Assembly: GCF_052857255.1 (NCBI RefSeq)
Contig: NC_135505.1
Location: 57,779,368-57,843,367 of the forward strand
Direction of reading: 5' to 3'
Length of the DNA stretch: 64,000 nucleotides
Source of the DNA: Amblyomma americanum
Taxonomy: Eukaryota; Arthropoda; Arachnida; Ixodida; Ixodidae
Within the stretch, counting starts at the first letter, position 1, and each line of letters begins with the position of its first letter. Of the stretch, positions 21,535 through 33,704 are shown in pieces. The notes under the pieces are model-generated. The model made no database searches. It saw nothing but the letters and a program-made list of their open reading frames with translations, and was not told where the DNA came from. The translations under genes were made by a program, and so were the position numbers.

Positions 21535-22900
21535 TTAAGAAACTGTAATTTGACTAAGAAATATTTTACTGTAGGTGTCTAGAGGTGAGTCGCAAAATTC
21601 AAAGAATTTTTGAAATGTGAAAAGCCGAAACTCAGCTGATAAAGATGGGATTCGCGCCTCAAGGTGCAGAACAGCACTAGAAACCCATTTCGGAAGCCCC
21701 AGTAACAGGAGCAATACCTCATGTTCCAAGAACACAAGACGGCGAAGTTCATAGGGAGGAGCACTCTTGCGAATAAAACATAGAGTAACCTTAAAATTCG
21801 GCGGACGTCTGGTTTATAAATCTGCAGAAGGGTGTCTCTTCACACGCCTGACCTAGGGCTGCAGATCCTACGCAAGATGCCAGTGGCTCGAACTCCTTTT
21901 GAAGAAACATACTCAATGTGTGCCCGCCAGGATAGAGTAGTGTAGTATATTACTTCGAGATTCTTCGCCGTCTAAACTTGAGGAATTATGGGATTTCTAT
22001 AGACCACGCTTATATCTACAAGATGAGAAACAGAGAAGAATAAGAATGCGCATTTCTTCACAGTGATGAACAGATGAATGCTTCCTAACAAGCTGTGAAG
22101 TACATTGAGGTAATTCTGAAGGTTTGATAAAGAGTGTGAATATCATTTGTTGAGGCAAAAAAATGCGATATCATCGAGCACACATAAGTTTTCCATACAT
22201 GAATGGAAGGAATTGAGCATAGAAATATGATAAAAAGAACATGCGAGAGAACTGACCCTTGAGGGAGGCCTCTGTATGAGGAAACCTCCTAGAGGAAACA
22301 CCATTTTGGCAGCAATGAAATTATCCGTTTTTTAAGAAAGCTGAGATCAAGGCTACAAAAAAGTTTAGGAAATTAAGTTCTTGTAACCTGTTTAAAAGCT
22401 TCCAGTGCTCAACGCTGCCGCAGGCTTTACTGACATCCAGAGGGACAAGCGCGGGAACCTGTTTACTGTTGCGAGCTAATTTAACAAAACTCTCGAGGTC
22501 CGTATTAGCATAACAAATCAAACAGCATGCCCTGAAACCAATTTGACACAGATTGAAGGGAGCATTCGCAGAAATGAAAGGCATGACACGGCTGAACAGG
22601 ACCTTTCCACAAATTTCACTAGGTTCGATTTTAGCGAAATAGGGCGCATGTTGTCTGAACTAAAACCCTCTCCTTCATTTTCAAGCAATGGAACTGTTTC
22701 AGGAAGACGCAACTCATAGGGTATCCAGGGGCCTTTAACAGAATGGTTAACTAGAGCCAATAGGTATTCAGGAGATTCGTTCAAAAAAATGTTGATCTTA
22801 GATGAAGTGACCTTATCGGGGCCAGGAGCCGCTGGGGATAGGCACAGTACAATCTGCGATAGCTGAGGCATAGTGACCTCAATTAATTAACTTGAGGTGC
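21535..22900 (-). pseudogene. LINE family A reverse transcriptase
   Basis: Frame 22518-22871 has SPAAPGPDKVTSSKINIF (motif 0/1), ENEGEGFSSDNMRPISLKSN; frame 22321-22584 gives CQIGFRACCLIC and LVPLDVSKACGSVEH (motif A, catalytic Asp present). Lower down, about 22160-22200, VLDDIAFFCLN matches the YADD box with Y-A changed to V-L (the Asp pair is at 22170-22175). Frame 21535-21735 has VLLLLLGLPKWVSSAVLHLEARIPSL, the C-terminal part. The 7.4-8.9 kb plus-strand copy shares this block. Confidence 0.75.
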
Positions 22901-24150
22901 ATATGAGTATATCTGAATAAGGTAGAGCAGATGTAAAGCGCAGCTCTAGGCCACACGCAATGCCCTCTAAGGCCCTGGCGTTGTCAGCAGGGGACTGAAC
23001 GAGGGACTCAATGTTGACAGCCAGCGGAAATACTTTTCGGATCCAGAAAATCATAATGACTAATGATATACTCCCCCTTTCGCGGGAGACAGTGCGCATA
23101 AATGATGCTATGATGTACTTACAAGACTGCCAATTTTTTGGGTATTGACTTATGAGAAGTTTCTTCCAGGCTTATTTCTGTCGTCTATATGAGGGCGTAA
23201 AATCAGCATTACACCAATTATTAGAGATTGCACCCTTGGTTTCGTTGACGAAAAATTCAAGCTTTTGCCTTGAACTTTCCAAAGCTCTGCATATATGTGT
23301 AGCCTTGCATTCGGCTCTTGTCTCAGCGCATGAGTCGGAAGGGATTGAGAGAGCTGATTTTTTCGTGTGCTTAAAGCGGCAGTACTTCATGCCGAGTGCT
23401 GTTGCGTTCTGCAAGAGAAGTTACCCGCAAGCTTGAAACTAATCGGTAAATTATCGCTGTTTGCTGCACAGTCAACAGGAGTCCAAGACATAACAGAGAT
23501 TTCTGGGGAGGAAAAAGTCAACTCCAAGGCAAAGCGGCATTGACCACGTACAAATATAATGAATCCGGAATTCTTGCAGACAATTTTATTGTTACCCAAT
23601 CAAATAATCTAGAGCCGAAGCTATTCGTTTTCAACTCCACGTCACATGGTGCGAATTGAAGTCTGCTACTAATAAAACATGAGGACAGCTACAAGAGGCC
23701 TAGTGTCACACACACCTTATGGAAAATACGCATTAGCTACCGTAAAGGGCTGTTTACCTTGGATACTGAGATCAACCGCAAGGGTTCCACATTGATTGTC
23801 CACATAATGGAAAGAAATACATGCCTTTTGACAAAACATTGAAGAAATTTTCCCTAACAACCCTCCTCCCCTTTGTGATTATCGGTCAAGCCAGAACAAA
23901 CAGTAAAGTTCGAGATGATAATTTAAATCTGTACATAGCCATGTTTCCAGTAACTGTAGAAGTAACGGTACATGTAGATCCCACAGACACTTTCCAGAAC
24001 CATGGACTTGGGAATTTGACTAGCTTGATCTTTCTTTCACTTTCACGGGGGGCAAAATGTGCCTGCAATGCACTAACGAGACCCACTTCGTTTCTGGGCG
24101 CGGATATCCGATTATATATCAGTACAGTCCAAAAAAGAAGCACCAATAAC
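22887..24150 (-). pseudogene. LINE family A endonuclease and linker
   Basis: Frame 23387-23599 contains ISVMSWTPVDCAANSDNLPISF, matching the C-terminal S-D-H-x-P-I motif of apurinic-like LINE endonucleases with the catalytic His read as Asn. Frames 23172-23414 and 22887-23099 are the linker to RT. The N-terminal endonuclease lies around 23.7-24.15 kb in several frames (frame 23886-24146), too decayed to give motifs. Confidence 0.6.
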
Positions 24151-24173
24151 GCTGTTGGAGAGAGAGAGAGACT

Positions 24174-25130
24174 TCAGCAGTCGCTTGTCCTCATATTCAC
24201 CGTGGCCCTGTGGGGAGCAATTGATGACCACAGGAGGAGGAGGTGCTTTCGAAGCCGTAGAGTGGTGGGCACCTGCAGCAGATTGGACATCTGGGAAGCT
24301 ATGACCTGGCAAATGCACTTGCATATGGTTTCAATAATGTCTCCTCTTGCATTTGCCATAGCTTTCTCAAGTGCCGCTGTGATTGAGTGAGACCAACTGG
24401 CATTCATTATGGATGGGCATTCGTCGGCCACAGTAGAGTAGCCTGAAGCGCCCCCTTTGTCTGCGGCAAAAGCTTATCTCCGCGTGCATCTGTGTTTGTC
24501 CGTAAGATCGAGCACCTGAACTTCTTAAGCTCGTGCAGGAGAGCCAGGCGAGTTAGCCGGGTGGAGACCACCAGAGAAAAAACATTTATCTTGCTGTTCA
24601 GGACATTCCCTGCTACCATGACATTCGCCACAGGCACAGCAAAAAAGCCCGATTTGCCGGCTTTCCACTGTGGCTAAATCTCCAGCAGTTATGAAACTGG
24701 AGGAGCCGAAATTTAAATGGATCTATTCTAAACACCAGTGGCCATACGTTTATCTCTGACGCGCATAATACTCCTGCAAATACGGCTGTGATGGACATCG
24801 CAGGATTTTTTTACTCTGCCGACGACACTGCTGCATCGATGTACAGCAACCACTCCTGCAGAAGAGAGCTTCTCAATGGTTTCCAAAGGGCTCAGTCATG
24901 AGTCGACGCCTCGGACTAATTCCTTATATCACGCTAGATGAGGCGGAATAAACACGCTCACCGGTTGTTTGGCGAAGGAGGTACACTTCCACAGGTTTTC
25001 TATACAATCCTTGTCTGCTGACCTCCACAAGATACCACCCCTGCCGAACATCGGCATGTCGCTAATTCGCATGACGATGTAGTTTGAAGGGCCGTCTTTC
25101 TGCCTCCGGGTTGCTCAACCGGCTCGCGTC
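24174..25130 (-). pseudogene. LINE family A ORF1
   Basis: Starting near 25130 on minus, VFIPPH, ELVRGV and SSAGVVAVHRCSSVVGRV match the ORF1 fragment at 44-442. Frame 24613-24798 continues AVFAGVLCASEINVWPLVFRID and HNCWRFSHSGK, the start of a CCHC knuckle (C-x2-C pattern damaged). Frame 24174-24431 is the C-terminal tail with ITAALEKAMANARGDIIETI. ORF1 proteins of this type bind element RNA. Stops and shifts break it at least three times. Confidence 0.65.
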
Positions 25131-25330
25131 TTCATCGGAAGGCACAAAGCCACAGGAACGCTGGAAACGCCACTGGGGAAAAAGACATCAATCGGGAGCT
25201 CATCCTGAGGAAGAGAGGCCGAACAAGGAGTAAACCGCTGGCCGGGAGAAGAGGTAGACATTAAACCCGTGTACCGTGCCCAATCACTTTGGAACGGGAG
25301 CAGGCGCAGACAAGAACGAGAAAGTTAGCA

Positions 25331-25869
25331 GGCTAGCGCCACACCACAAGGTACTTAGCCGCTACCCCGAAACAGGAAAGAAGCCAGGTGGTGTGCAGCC
25401 GGCTCTCAGGGAGACGCTATCGAAAGCACTAATGTATGCACTTTAATGCAGTTCTCTGCGTGCTCGAGAATATGTGTTTTTTCGTCCTCGTTGTTTGGGC
25501 TACAGAATTCTGGAATAGAACCAATTCGCTTAACTTTTTGTCTCCAGTGGTTTGGCATGGATAGAGCTTTCCCGCGTTCTCCTCGCCCCCGGTGTGGCCG
25601 TCCCTTTCGCAGCGGGGGTTCAGCCGCCAGCTGCGTGCTGCGCGTTTTTCCTCTATTGCGTACCTTGAAGGTACAAACTAGAACAAAAAACGCGCTGCAC
25701 GGCGGTGGCGGCAGAACCTCCGCAGCGAAACGAATGGCCATACCTGCGGCGAGTGGTACGCGGGAAAGCGCCACCGCGCAAAGCTCTCTGCAGCAAAACC
25801 GGTCAAGGTGGCGGCACAGACGCTCCTCACGTGACTAAGTCATCGAACCTCATTGGTCTCCCCGCTACG
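25331..25869. other. Unassigned; GC-rich part at 25.56-25.85 kb
   Basis: The two opposed frames (25406-25774 minus, 122 codons; 25446-25838 plus, 130 codons) overlap and neither shows a domain I can name. Composition is GC-rich. It may include the 5' UTR of the family A LINE or the 5' part of the next LINE. Confidence 0.35.
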
Positions 25870-26454
25870 TGTCTCGCCGCAAGCCGCCAAAAATGGCTTC
25901 ACGACTCATTTGCCTGCCTATGTTCCTTCGCACAGGAGGCCACAGTTGCCTTCTAATCCCTCACACAGGCCCCTGTTGCTGACCTCTACCTCCTTGGCGT
26001 TAGAGCTGCCAGGCGCAGAGCTGAGCCCAAGGCAGAGAAGACATCTTTGCCAGCAGATTGGACGGCCTACTGCAGGCTCGACGACGCCCGCCGCCGACAG
26101 GCCAACCGAGATACACGACAGTTGGGCCGGCATATGCCACTCTCTCCTGTCTGTTCGGCAGTTGTCCAAAGCCAGGCGCCTAATGCGTTACCTTCTGCGA
26201 CGGGTTACCAACCATGGCTGTGTTCTCGGGGCAACTATCGTTCGAGGCGTGTCCTGCCAGACCTTAGCTGAGAAGCTGGCCGACCACCTGTCCATGGCAA
26301 GCCACACGTGTTCCAGTCCTCCCCTGGGCCCCCCTCCCAGCCCACTCTAGGACGACCTCCCCCCTCCGGCGGGCATAGTGCAATGAAATAGTGCAATGAG
26401 TCACTCTCCTGTTCACTCAGGGCTCGGTACTCACGGACTGAGCACAGGGGGCGG

Positions 26455-27281
26455 CGACTCTGGCAGCATCACAGCAGGACATGACCAGGACCTCCAGGCT
26501 CCTTTTCACAGGCAGCTCCACCATGGCTGAGCTACCAGGGCTTCGCCTGGCAGCCAAACTGATCGAGGCTATGCCACCTGGTTCTTTCTCGTTCCTCTGC
26601 GACTCCCGGCGAGGCCTCCAGCTGCACCACAGGCCCTACGACAACGCAGCTTCAACCTCTCTGCTGGGCGCCTGCGTGCAGACACTCGAAGAAGTTGGCT
26701 ACCAGATCTGCTACACTGAGCACAGGGCCCACCGTCATCGACGGCAACGAACAGGCTGACGCTCTGGCCAAGTCAGCGCAGATAAATCGGTCCCCGGTCT
26801 CTCTCCTTTGCAGTGACGCAGCTTGACTTTTGCTGTCCCATTCTCAAATAGTTCGTACGGGCCTTACATCCAGACCAGAGTATCGCTGCCTACCTACCCT
26901 TCCGCCATCTCTCGGACCCGCTGCGCAGGCGGCAACGAGCCGTACTGCTGCTCCAGCGCATCTGGTGTACCTAATCCCGACGACCCCCAGGATATATGCC
27001 TGCGGTTGGGCACCCTTTCCTGCCTGCCCCTCTGTGGTGACACGGGGACAATCGGCCACCTGCTGCTGGCGGGCCCGACGCACGTCACCTCAAGACGACA
27101 ACTTGAGGCAGGATACCGGGCTCTCGGTCTCCCGTCAATCAGTGATAACGACCTCCTCGTCTTCACTTGCAACCAAGTTCCTGCACATCAGGTTCTCCTC
27201 TCATTCCTCGAGGAGACTGGCATGACTAACCTTCTCTGGTCCTTAGCCCCGCCCAGCGCGAGGCGAAGGCACCGATTTTAA
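26455..27281 (+). pseudogene. LINE family D RNase H and zinc-binding C-terminus
   Basis: Frame 26481-26759 contains MAELPGLRLAAKLIEAMPPG (catalytic Glu) and FLCDSRRGLQLHHRP (second Asp), then LGACVQTLEEVGYQI. The shifted continuation reads VIDGNEQADALAKSAQ (third Asp), the diagnostic RNase H end. Frame 26823-27281 then has LSCLPLCGDTGTIGHLLLAGP, a C-x-x-C...H zinc-binding tail, and LLSFLEETGMTNLL. One frameshift separates the Glu/Asp part from the D-G-N-E-Q-A-D part and more follow. Confidence 0.75.
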
Positions 27282-27478
27282 GCCCCCATCATCGACCCTG
27301 CGGGAGGATGTGAGTAATACGACGCGAACTCACAGTACCGTCGACGTCATCTACCTCTTCCAGTAGCCTACACTCCTTCGACCTTCCTGCCCCTACCGAA
27401 GGCCTCAGCGACTGATCTGCTTGACGCCTCCCACGGTGCTTCACGGCCGGACGGAAACCATGAAGATTGTCTTCTCTC

Positions 27479-27605
27479 TGCTCGATGCTTGCACACACTC
27501 CCAGTGCATCGAGGCTCTTCCAGATCTCTCTGCCCGGTGCTTGCACGCACTCCCAGTTCATAACGGCTCTTCCCCTTCTGCCTGCCCGGTACTTGCATAC
27601 ACTCC
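27479..27605. repeat. Minisatellite, 2.3 copies of a 52-55 bp unit
   Basis: GATGCTTGCACACACTCCCA (27484), GGTGCTTGCACGCACTCCCA (27536) and GGTACTTGCATACACTCCAA (27588) start three successive units, with CTCTTCC and CTGCCC shared between the first two. It lies inside the 3' UTR of the family D LINE. Confidence 0.7.
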
Positions 27606-27830
27606 AAGCGCACCGCGGCATGCTGTTGCTTCGACGGTCCGGTTGCAAGACCCTACCATCTCCAGCCAAGGAACCCACTCAATGCGGTGACAAAGGCGAC
27701 CGCTTTAATCCCGCTCCCCATCCATTCCTCACCCCCTTCCCCGGGTCCCCAAGAGTGATACCACTAGACGGCCAACATAATCCGGGACAAGTATCTCATC
27801 CCCAGAATAATTTTTAGAAACGACCACCAC

Positions 27831-28739
27831 CACCACTACCATTCGCTTTGCGGCAGATCAACCCGCCGTCGCGGCAGGTTTCGCGGCAAGCGCCTTTCCG
27901 TCGGCGGCGCCCCGCGCGCGGTTTTCCGCCAGTGTGCTCGCACCTTTACGCAACAGTTCTTGCAGCGACAATTATACACCATCAGCTTGAGTAGAGTTCG
28001 CTGAAGCCGAGCATCGAGCTTCGTTTCCAGGAAGGCCACCAGCTCCTCGGAAGTCATCTCTTCTAACTGCAGGTAGCGTCAGATCAAACGGCTGCTTCTC
28101 CCTGCCACCGCTGCTTTCATTACAGGGAGAACTGGGGCCTTTGTTACCCCGTTGCCGTCCAGCTGTCCGGCTGACTCAGTCTTTCGTAAGGAGCCTACGT
28201 GTACCGCCTCGCCTAGAATGGAGAATCTCGGTATTTAGAACAGCATAAAATAGTCGTCAAACATACTGAGGTTTAGATAAGCCCGGAAAACGTCGGGTCG
28301 AGTAGGCTTTCGAGCTGAAAGCCGGTATTCGGGAGCATGTGTACGCTAGGCGGTTGAGCTAAGCAACCGTCGAGTCGATCTTGGCCTGCCCGACTGCAGG
28401 GAGTGGTTTGACTCTGCCCAACAATGTTGGAAGGAGCATGTATAAGCTGCCACGTCGGCTTAGCGCCTGCTCTTTGGCCCATATCTGAATAAAACGAATG
28501 AAGGAAAACTAGAACCGGATGAAGATATTGAGGGAAAATGTTTTGATCCATACGACACCGTGAGCTACATTAGAACAGTTATAGCTGAATCAGGAACGAC
28601 GATAGGGTAGTCTCACCAAATGAGGGACAGGAAATCAGAAGAGCAACTGGACAGCAAAGAGGACAACAAAATTGAAAACCGCTTAGAACTGACCAGTCTT
28701 AACCAGAAAAATGTGGAAGCAAATATTCCTTATTGCACA
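27831..28739. other. Unassigned
   Basis: Opposed short frames only. The minus frame 27836-28057 (LVAFLETKLDARLQRTLLKL) has a helical, basic look but no known domain. 28273-28551 has no signature. Possibly 5' parts of decayed elements. Confidence 0.35.
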
Positions 28740-29880
28740 TCTGCAGGGATAAATATATTTTTAATAAAGCTGATAAGAATTACTATTATATTAGAATCGA
28801 AGCAGCTCATAGCTTTGATCACCTAATCGACAAGGCTAGCGGTGCTCTCTCCCGTCTAAGTGTCTGGACCGCTCATAATGCATTAAAAATTAATTCTAAT
28901 AAAAACAAGTGCGTTATATTTCGTCCAAAAACATCGTAATCCTAAAGAAAAAATGTAGTATTGAACACTAATGTAATCGAAATTGTAAGCAGCTTCAAAT
29001 CCCTTGGTGTGATCTTTTATGAGAAAATGTTTGGGATTGTTGTATTGACAGCATTCTTCCGAAACTTACGCGAGTACTAAGGCAAATGTAGAGGCACAGA
29101 ATTATTACTCAAGTCCTTATTAAAAAACTGCTATATAAATCATTATTCTGTTCAGACCTACAATATTGTCAACTTTTCTGAGGTACTAAGCCCCCTGGGT
29201 AATCTTGAAAAAAATATTTATTCTCCAAAAAAAGGCAAAACGATGCATATTACAATTAAATAGAGAACAAATCACCACCCACTACTTCCTAACTTTAAAT
29301 GCACTGAAAATGTTTTCCTTGTGCAGCTTTCAGTTATTATCGCGCTTTAAGAAAGAAGTTCGAAATAACATCCTACAACTGGCAATTTGGCCTTATTAAC
29401 TGTAAATAATCAGACGTATAACACACGCAATATTTTTTTCAACTCGCATAGAAACTTTGAGAACAAATTAGGGACAACAAGTGCTATTCTATCAACTTTC
29501 CAGAAAGCTCACTATACTAGAAAGCAACAATGTTTAGTTAAATGTCATATCTTTTAAAGCCCTTTTTGTATATTATGCCAAATCATGTTTATAATTTTTC
29601 TTCTTTACTACTTTTTTTTTGGTTTTATTAATAGTGAATCTATTCCTGTTTTCTTTTCTCATAACACTATTTTTGTATAAATATGTAATATTGTCTCTGT
29701 AAGGTTGCTTGTGCCGTGCCAGGAAATAACTCTTTGAAATGAAAAGCGCTCCTTGTCGACTAGGGGTCGAGGGCCAATCAACCTTCGTGGCTTTTTCCCT
29801 CGACTCCTTTTCATAACTGTCGGCATAAATAAATATGATTGTTATAATGATCCTGATAAATACTGAATAATAAAACTCAT
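28740..29880 (+). pseudogene. LINE (family E) RT C-terminal fragment and 3' UTR
   Basis: The plus frame 28733-28939 has IDKASGALSRLSVWTAHNALKIN then KNKCVIFRP, the post-catalytic RT segment (N-x-x-K-T/C-x-x-x-x-F) of CR1/Jockey-type LINEs. Frame 29205-29399 adds LQKKAKRCILQLNREQ and FSLCSFQLLSRFKKEV, the RT C-terminal region. The catalytic box is absent, so the copy is truncated just downstream of it. The AT-rich tail, with AATAAATAT near 29828, looks like the 3' UTR. Confidence 0.6.
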
Positions 29881-30159
29881 AAGAGCTAGCTGAATAATGA
29901 AACGCTAATAATAGCATTGGAGCCAGTCATAACAAGCAAAGTTCGCGCAGCTGGAGACAGAGCAACTGTATTTCGTTTATGAATGAAAAGGAGATAAGAT
30001 GAACACTAAATCCGCCCAAGTGATTGCAATAACATCTGTTATACACAGGCTGGTAATGCAGGCAGCGAAATTCAAAATGCAGTCATTCTTGAGAAGTAAC
30101 ATGATACTCGGAGAACGGATTGTGAAGTGGTAGGTGCTTATTGATGGCTTGTTTGTGCG
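29881..30159. other. Nothing recognised
   Basis: AT-rich short spacer between LINE fragments. Confidence 0.4.
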
Positions 30160-30560
30160 TATCCAACGCATAGAAACAGCTAAGGTGGAAAATAGACCTC
30201 TGTATTTAGCCTTTCTGGACATAAACGGTGCATACGACAATGTGAAGCATAATGAATGAAGGTATCGGTCGTGAGGTAATTGATTTTGTAAAGGAAATAT
30301 ACCAGGATAATAAAGTAGGAATTACATGGATAGGGATACAAAGTACAATAAGTGTCGAGGTACACAAAGGATTAAGGCAAGGATGTCATTTATCACCGCT
30401 GCTGTTCATGCTTTATATGATAAGTATTGAAAGAAGGCTACAAGAAACCAATGTAGGTTAAAACCTGTCGCACAGATTTGGCAGAAAAATCGTTGAGTAA
30501 CGGCTAACGGGTTTAATGTATGTGGAGGATATTATACTGTTAGGAGATTAACGAACTCTG
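30160..30560 (+). pseudogene. LINE family B RT palm fragment
   Basis: Plus strand reads NRPLYLAFLDINGAYDNV (RT motif A, catalytic Asp present), then frame 30252-30461 gives DFVKEIYQDNKV, VEVHKGLRQGCHLSPLLFMLYM (motif B), and at 30519-30530 the catalytic box is YVED (normally YADD). One frameshift lies between A and B. Only the palm is present: a truncated copy of the same family as the element starting at 30.7 kb. Confidence 0.75.
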
Positions 30561-32052
30561 GTTCATTGTAATGGAGACGATGGAGACGCTATAGGTTTCA
30601 GTTTGAGCGCTACTACAACCTTTGTCAGTAAAGTTTCGAGGCTTATTTGTTTTCTTCCCTAGAAATGATTCCCCAAAACAAGTGTTGTTGCTTGTGTGTA
30701 GCGCCATATTTCCGCTAGCCTGAGCTATTGATGTTAACTGCTGTGGCAGCCACTAGACTGCCCTACGTGTGGAAAGATACGAGGATGTGTAATAGATTAG
30801 GGGTAATGAACATAGATGAACAAGGTTCCAGAAGTCTAGGTAGTGACCACAAGCGTATCAAGTTGAGTTTCAGAAGAGAAACCAAAGTAGGACTGAACCG
30901 AGATGTACATTCAGAGGAGAATTTTTGCTCAGAAAAGCAATTGGAAGCAGCAGCCTAACAAATTGAGAAAGTAATTTCTGAGGATAGTGAAACAGAATGG
31001 ATTTATACCCAATTAACTCGATTACTGGAGCTAGAGCTAGCTAAGGTGCGAGTAAAGCTAAAAAGGAAAAGACGCAAACCCAAGAGTTGTTGGGATGAGG
31101 AGGTCAAGAGGTCGATAGCGAAACGTCAGGAAGCGTCCAGGAACACAGATATTCTAAGAGGGGGAACCAGAAGTTGAAGTAGACAGAAAATGAGATACCT
31201 TCATAAAGTGTAGAGGAGAAGCATCCTATTTGATTAATGAAAATATTTGAAGAAAGGGTGCCCAATGGATGTCAAAAGTAAATAAAAAGAATAGAAAAGC
31301 AGCTCAAAAATCCTGGAAGCATCTAAATGAAATGAGTAATATGACTAGGCTAGAACAAAGGTTTATTGTTACAGATCAGGTATTCGACTAGAAGGGGATG
31401 AAGCGATAAAACACATAGGAACAAGGATGACAGAAAAATTTAAAGAAAGAAAGCTTCACTTGAACAAAGCGAGTGGGAAAGGGCAGAGAAGAAGGTTCCT
31501 AGTGGCACGTCAACAGGACCAGATGGTATACCGATTACGTGAATAAAGAAGCTAGGACCAAAATCCAAGCAGACATTAATACACCTAGTGAATAAAATGA
31601 TAGTCGATGGGAAATTCCCCGATGAATGGCGATTAAGTAGAATGAGCATGATATGTAAGGGAAAGGGGGACAAAGCTGACGTAACTACCGTCCCATAACA
31701 GTGACATCTGTGGTTTACAGGGTGGTGATGCAGAATATAAAGGAGAGATTGCAGGCTTGGGTGGAGAACGAAGGGGTCCTAGGGCAGCTACAAAATGGGT
31801 TCCGGAAACAAAGGAGGTTGGAGGACAATCTGTTTTCATTGACGCAGTGTATCGAGATTGCTGAAAACTAACACAGGCCCCTATGACTAGCATTTCTGGA
31901 TTTTAAGGGAGCCTACGACAACGTTAATCAAGAGTTTCTGTGGGACATATTGGGCTCATTGTATGTGGAAGAGGGAGTAATTAGTCTTTTTGAAAGTATA
32001 TATAAATATATATATAGCTGTGAAAACATGAGGTACTTGACTGCTTAAAATA

Positions 32053-32306
<254 letters not shown>

Positions 32307-33636
32307 CAGAGTGCTTATAAAATGGAAGAAAATGTATCAGAGCCTGTAGAGATAGAGCGGGGGCTTAGGCAAGGATGACCGCTGTCTCCTTTGCTTATGT
32401 TGTATCAGCAAGGGTAGGAGGCCAAGCTAGAGAGGAGCGGACTAGGCTTCAACCTTTCTTTTTTCAAGCAAGGAGAATTGATTAAACAGTCATTACCTTG
32501 AATAATACACGCCGCTGATATAGCTATAATGGCTGACAACGATGAATATTTACAGAAGTTGATAGACATATGTGGCACAGAGGGAGATAGATTAGGTTTC
32601 AAGTTCAGTAAGGAAAAATCTGCAGCCATGATATTTAACGATGAAGTCGGCGAACATAGAATACAGGATTTCACGCTACAAGTAGTGCATGAGTAGAGGA
32701 ATCTTGGTGTGTGGATAAATAACGGTGCTGAGTATCTGACAAGGCATGAAAAATATGTAATGTATAAAGCTAGTACGAATGCAGCTGTCATGAAAAATAG
32801 GGCACTGTGGAATTACAATAGGTAAGAAGTGGTAACAGGGATCTGGAAAGGGGTGATGGTTCCTAGACTCACTTTCGGTAATACGATCCTGTGGATGCGA
32901 CCAGATGTTAAAGTAAGGTTAGAAATTAAACAACGTGGCGCAGGGAGGCTAGCTATGGGAGCCCTTGGCAATACACCAAATCAGGGGGTACATGGTGATA
33001 TGGGATAGACGTCATTCGAGAGCAGAGAAGCTAGCAGTAAGATAGCATTTGAGGAGCGATTGAGAAAAAGGGGGAAAATCAGTGGGCTAGGGAAGTTTTC
33101 AGATACCTGTATAGAAGGAATGTTGATCCGAAATGGAGAAAGCGAACTAGAAAATTGGCAAGCAAATATCTCGACAGCAGTAGGGGGGCTAATCAGCAAT
33201 TATCGGTTAAGAAAAAGGTTAAAGAAGCAGAGAGAGCTCTGTGGAAAACAGGGATGCTGACAAAACAAGCACTGGGATGATACAGGGTTTTTAAGCAGGA
33301 AATTGACAAAGAAAATATTTATGATAATTGTAGGGAAAGCTCTTTGTTGCTTGAGGCCAGAACGGGAGATTTGCGGACTAAGAAACATAGAATCAGGTAC
33401 CACGGGATAGACACGTTGTGCGTTGGGTGCGGAGAGGAGGGGGAAACGGCTGAACACTTGATACTTTTCTGTAAAGGGCTTCACCCTACAGTGGAAAGCA
33501 GCGGGGCTGATTTATCCAAGGCATTGGGGTTTAAGGACAGGGAAGGGAAAGTAAATTTTAAGCGGATAGAAATAACCAAGCTAAGGTTATCTGATTGGTG
33601 GCTAAAATCAAGAGAAGAATAAATTTCATACGTCAT

Positions 33637-33703
33637 GGCTATGTGGCTTGAGCCACCGCCCGATTTAAAGAGTTCAGCCGTATCCATCCGTCCATCCATC
33701 CAT
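33637..33703 (+). repeat. LINE family B 3' UTR hairpin and CATC tail
   Basis: GTGGCTTGAGCCAC (33640-33653) forms a 5-bp stem with a TTGA loop, followed by CACCGCCCGATTTAAAGAG and a CATC-type tetranucleotide repeat at about 33680-33702. A related end recurs at 35857-35911 (GGAGGCAACTGCCACC, then TTTCAAAGAGGACGCTCCT and CATC repeats). LINE RTs recognise 3' structures of their own RNA; this hairpin is a candidate. Confidence 0.55.
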
Positions 33704-33704
33704 A

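Larger units (their letters stand above)
20460..25330 (-). mobile_element. Near-complete decayed non-LTR retrotransposon (family A)
   Basis: Reading down the minus strand from about 25330: ORF1 with a zinc-knuckle remnant (24.2-25.1 kb), endonuclease (23.4-24.15 kb), RT (21.8-22.9 kb), RNase H (20.8-21.5 kb) and a C-terminal zinc-binding tail (20.5-20.8 kb), ending at a (GA)n and A-rich stretch at 20479-20496. Domain order is that of I/R1/LOA-type LINEs, which carry RNase H after RT. All ORFs are broken. It ends only about 37 bp from the LTR element's right end. Confidence 0.8.
25870..27830 (+). mobile_element. Non-LTR retrotransposon (family D), 5' truncated
   Basis: Plus-strand frames give a decayed RT C-terminal segment (25.87-26.35 kb; LSKARRLMRYLLRRVTN), RNase H (26.45-26.82 kb), a C-terminal zinc-binding domain (26.95-27.28 kb) and a 3' UTR ending near 27830 with an ACC/CAC-rich tail. 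It is GC-rich compared with other LINEs here. The missing RT and endonuclease make it a truncated copy. Confidence 0.7.

Noticed and set aside
20460..25330. A host gene with several exons on the minus strand.
   Set aside because: Domain order ORF1-EN-RT-RNase H and broken catalytic residues identify a decayed LINE.
25406..25838. A THAP- or transposase-like DNA-binding domain in the minus frame.
   Set aside because: Cys/His spacing does not fit a known zinc-binding domain, and both strands give similarly long frames.
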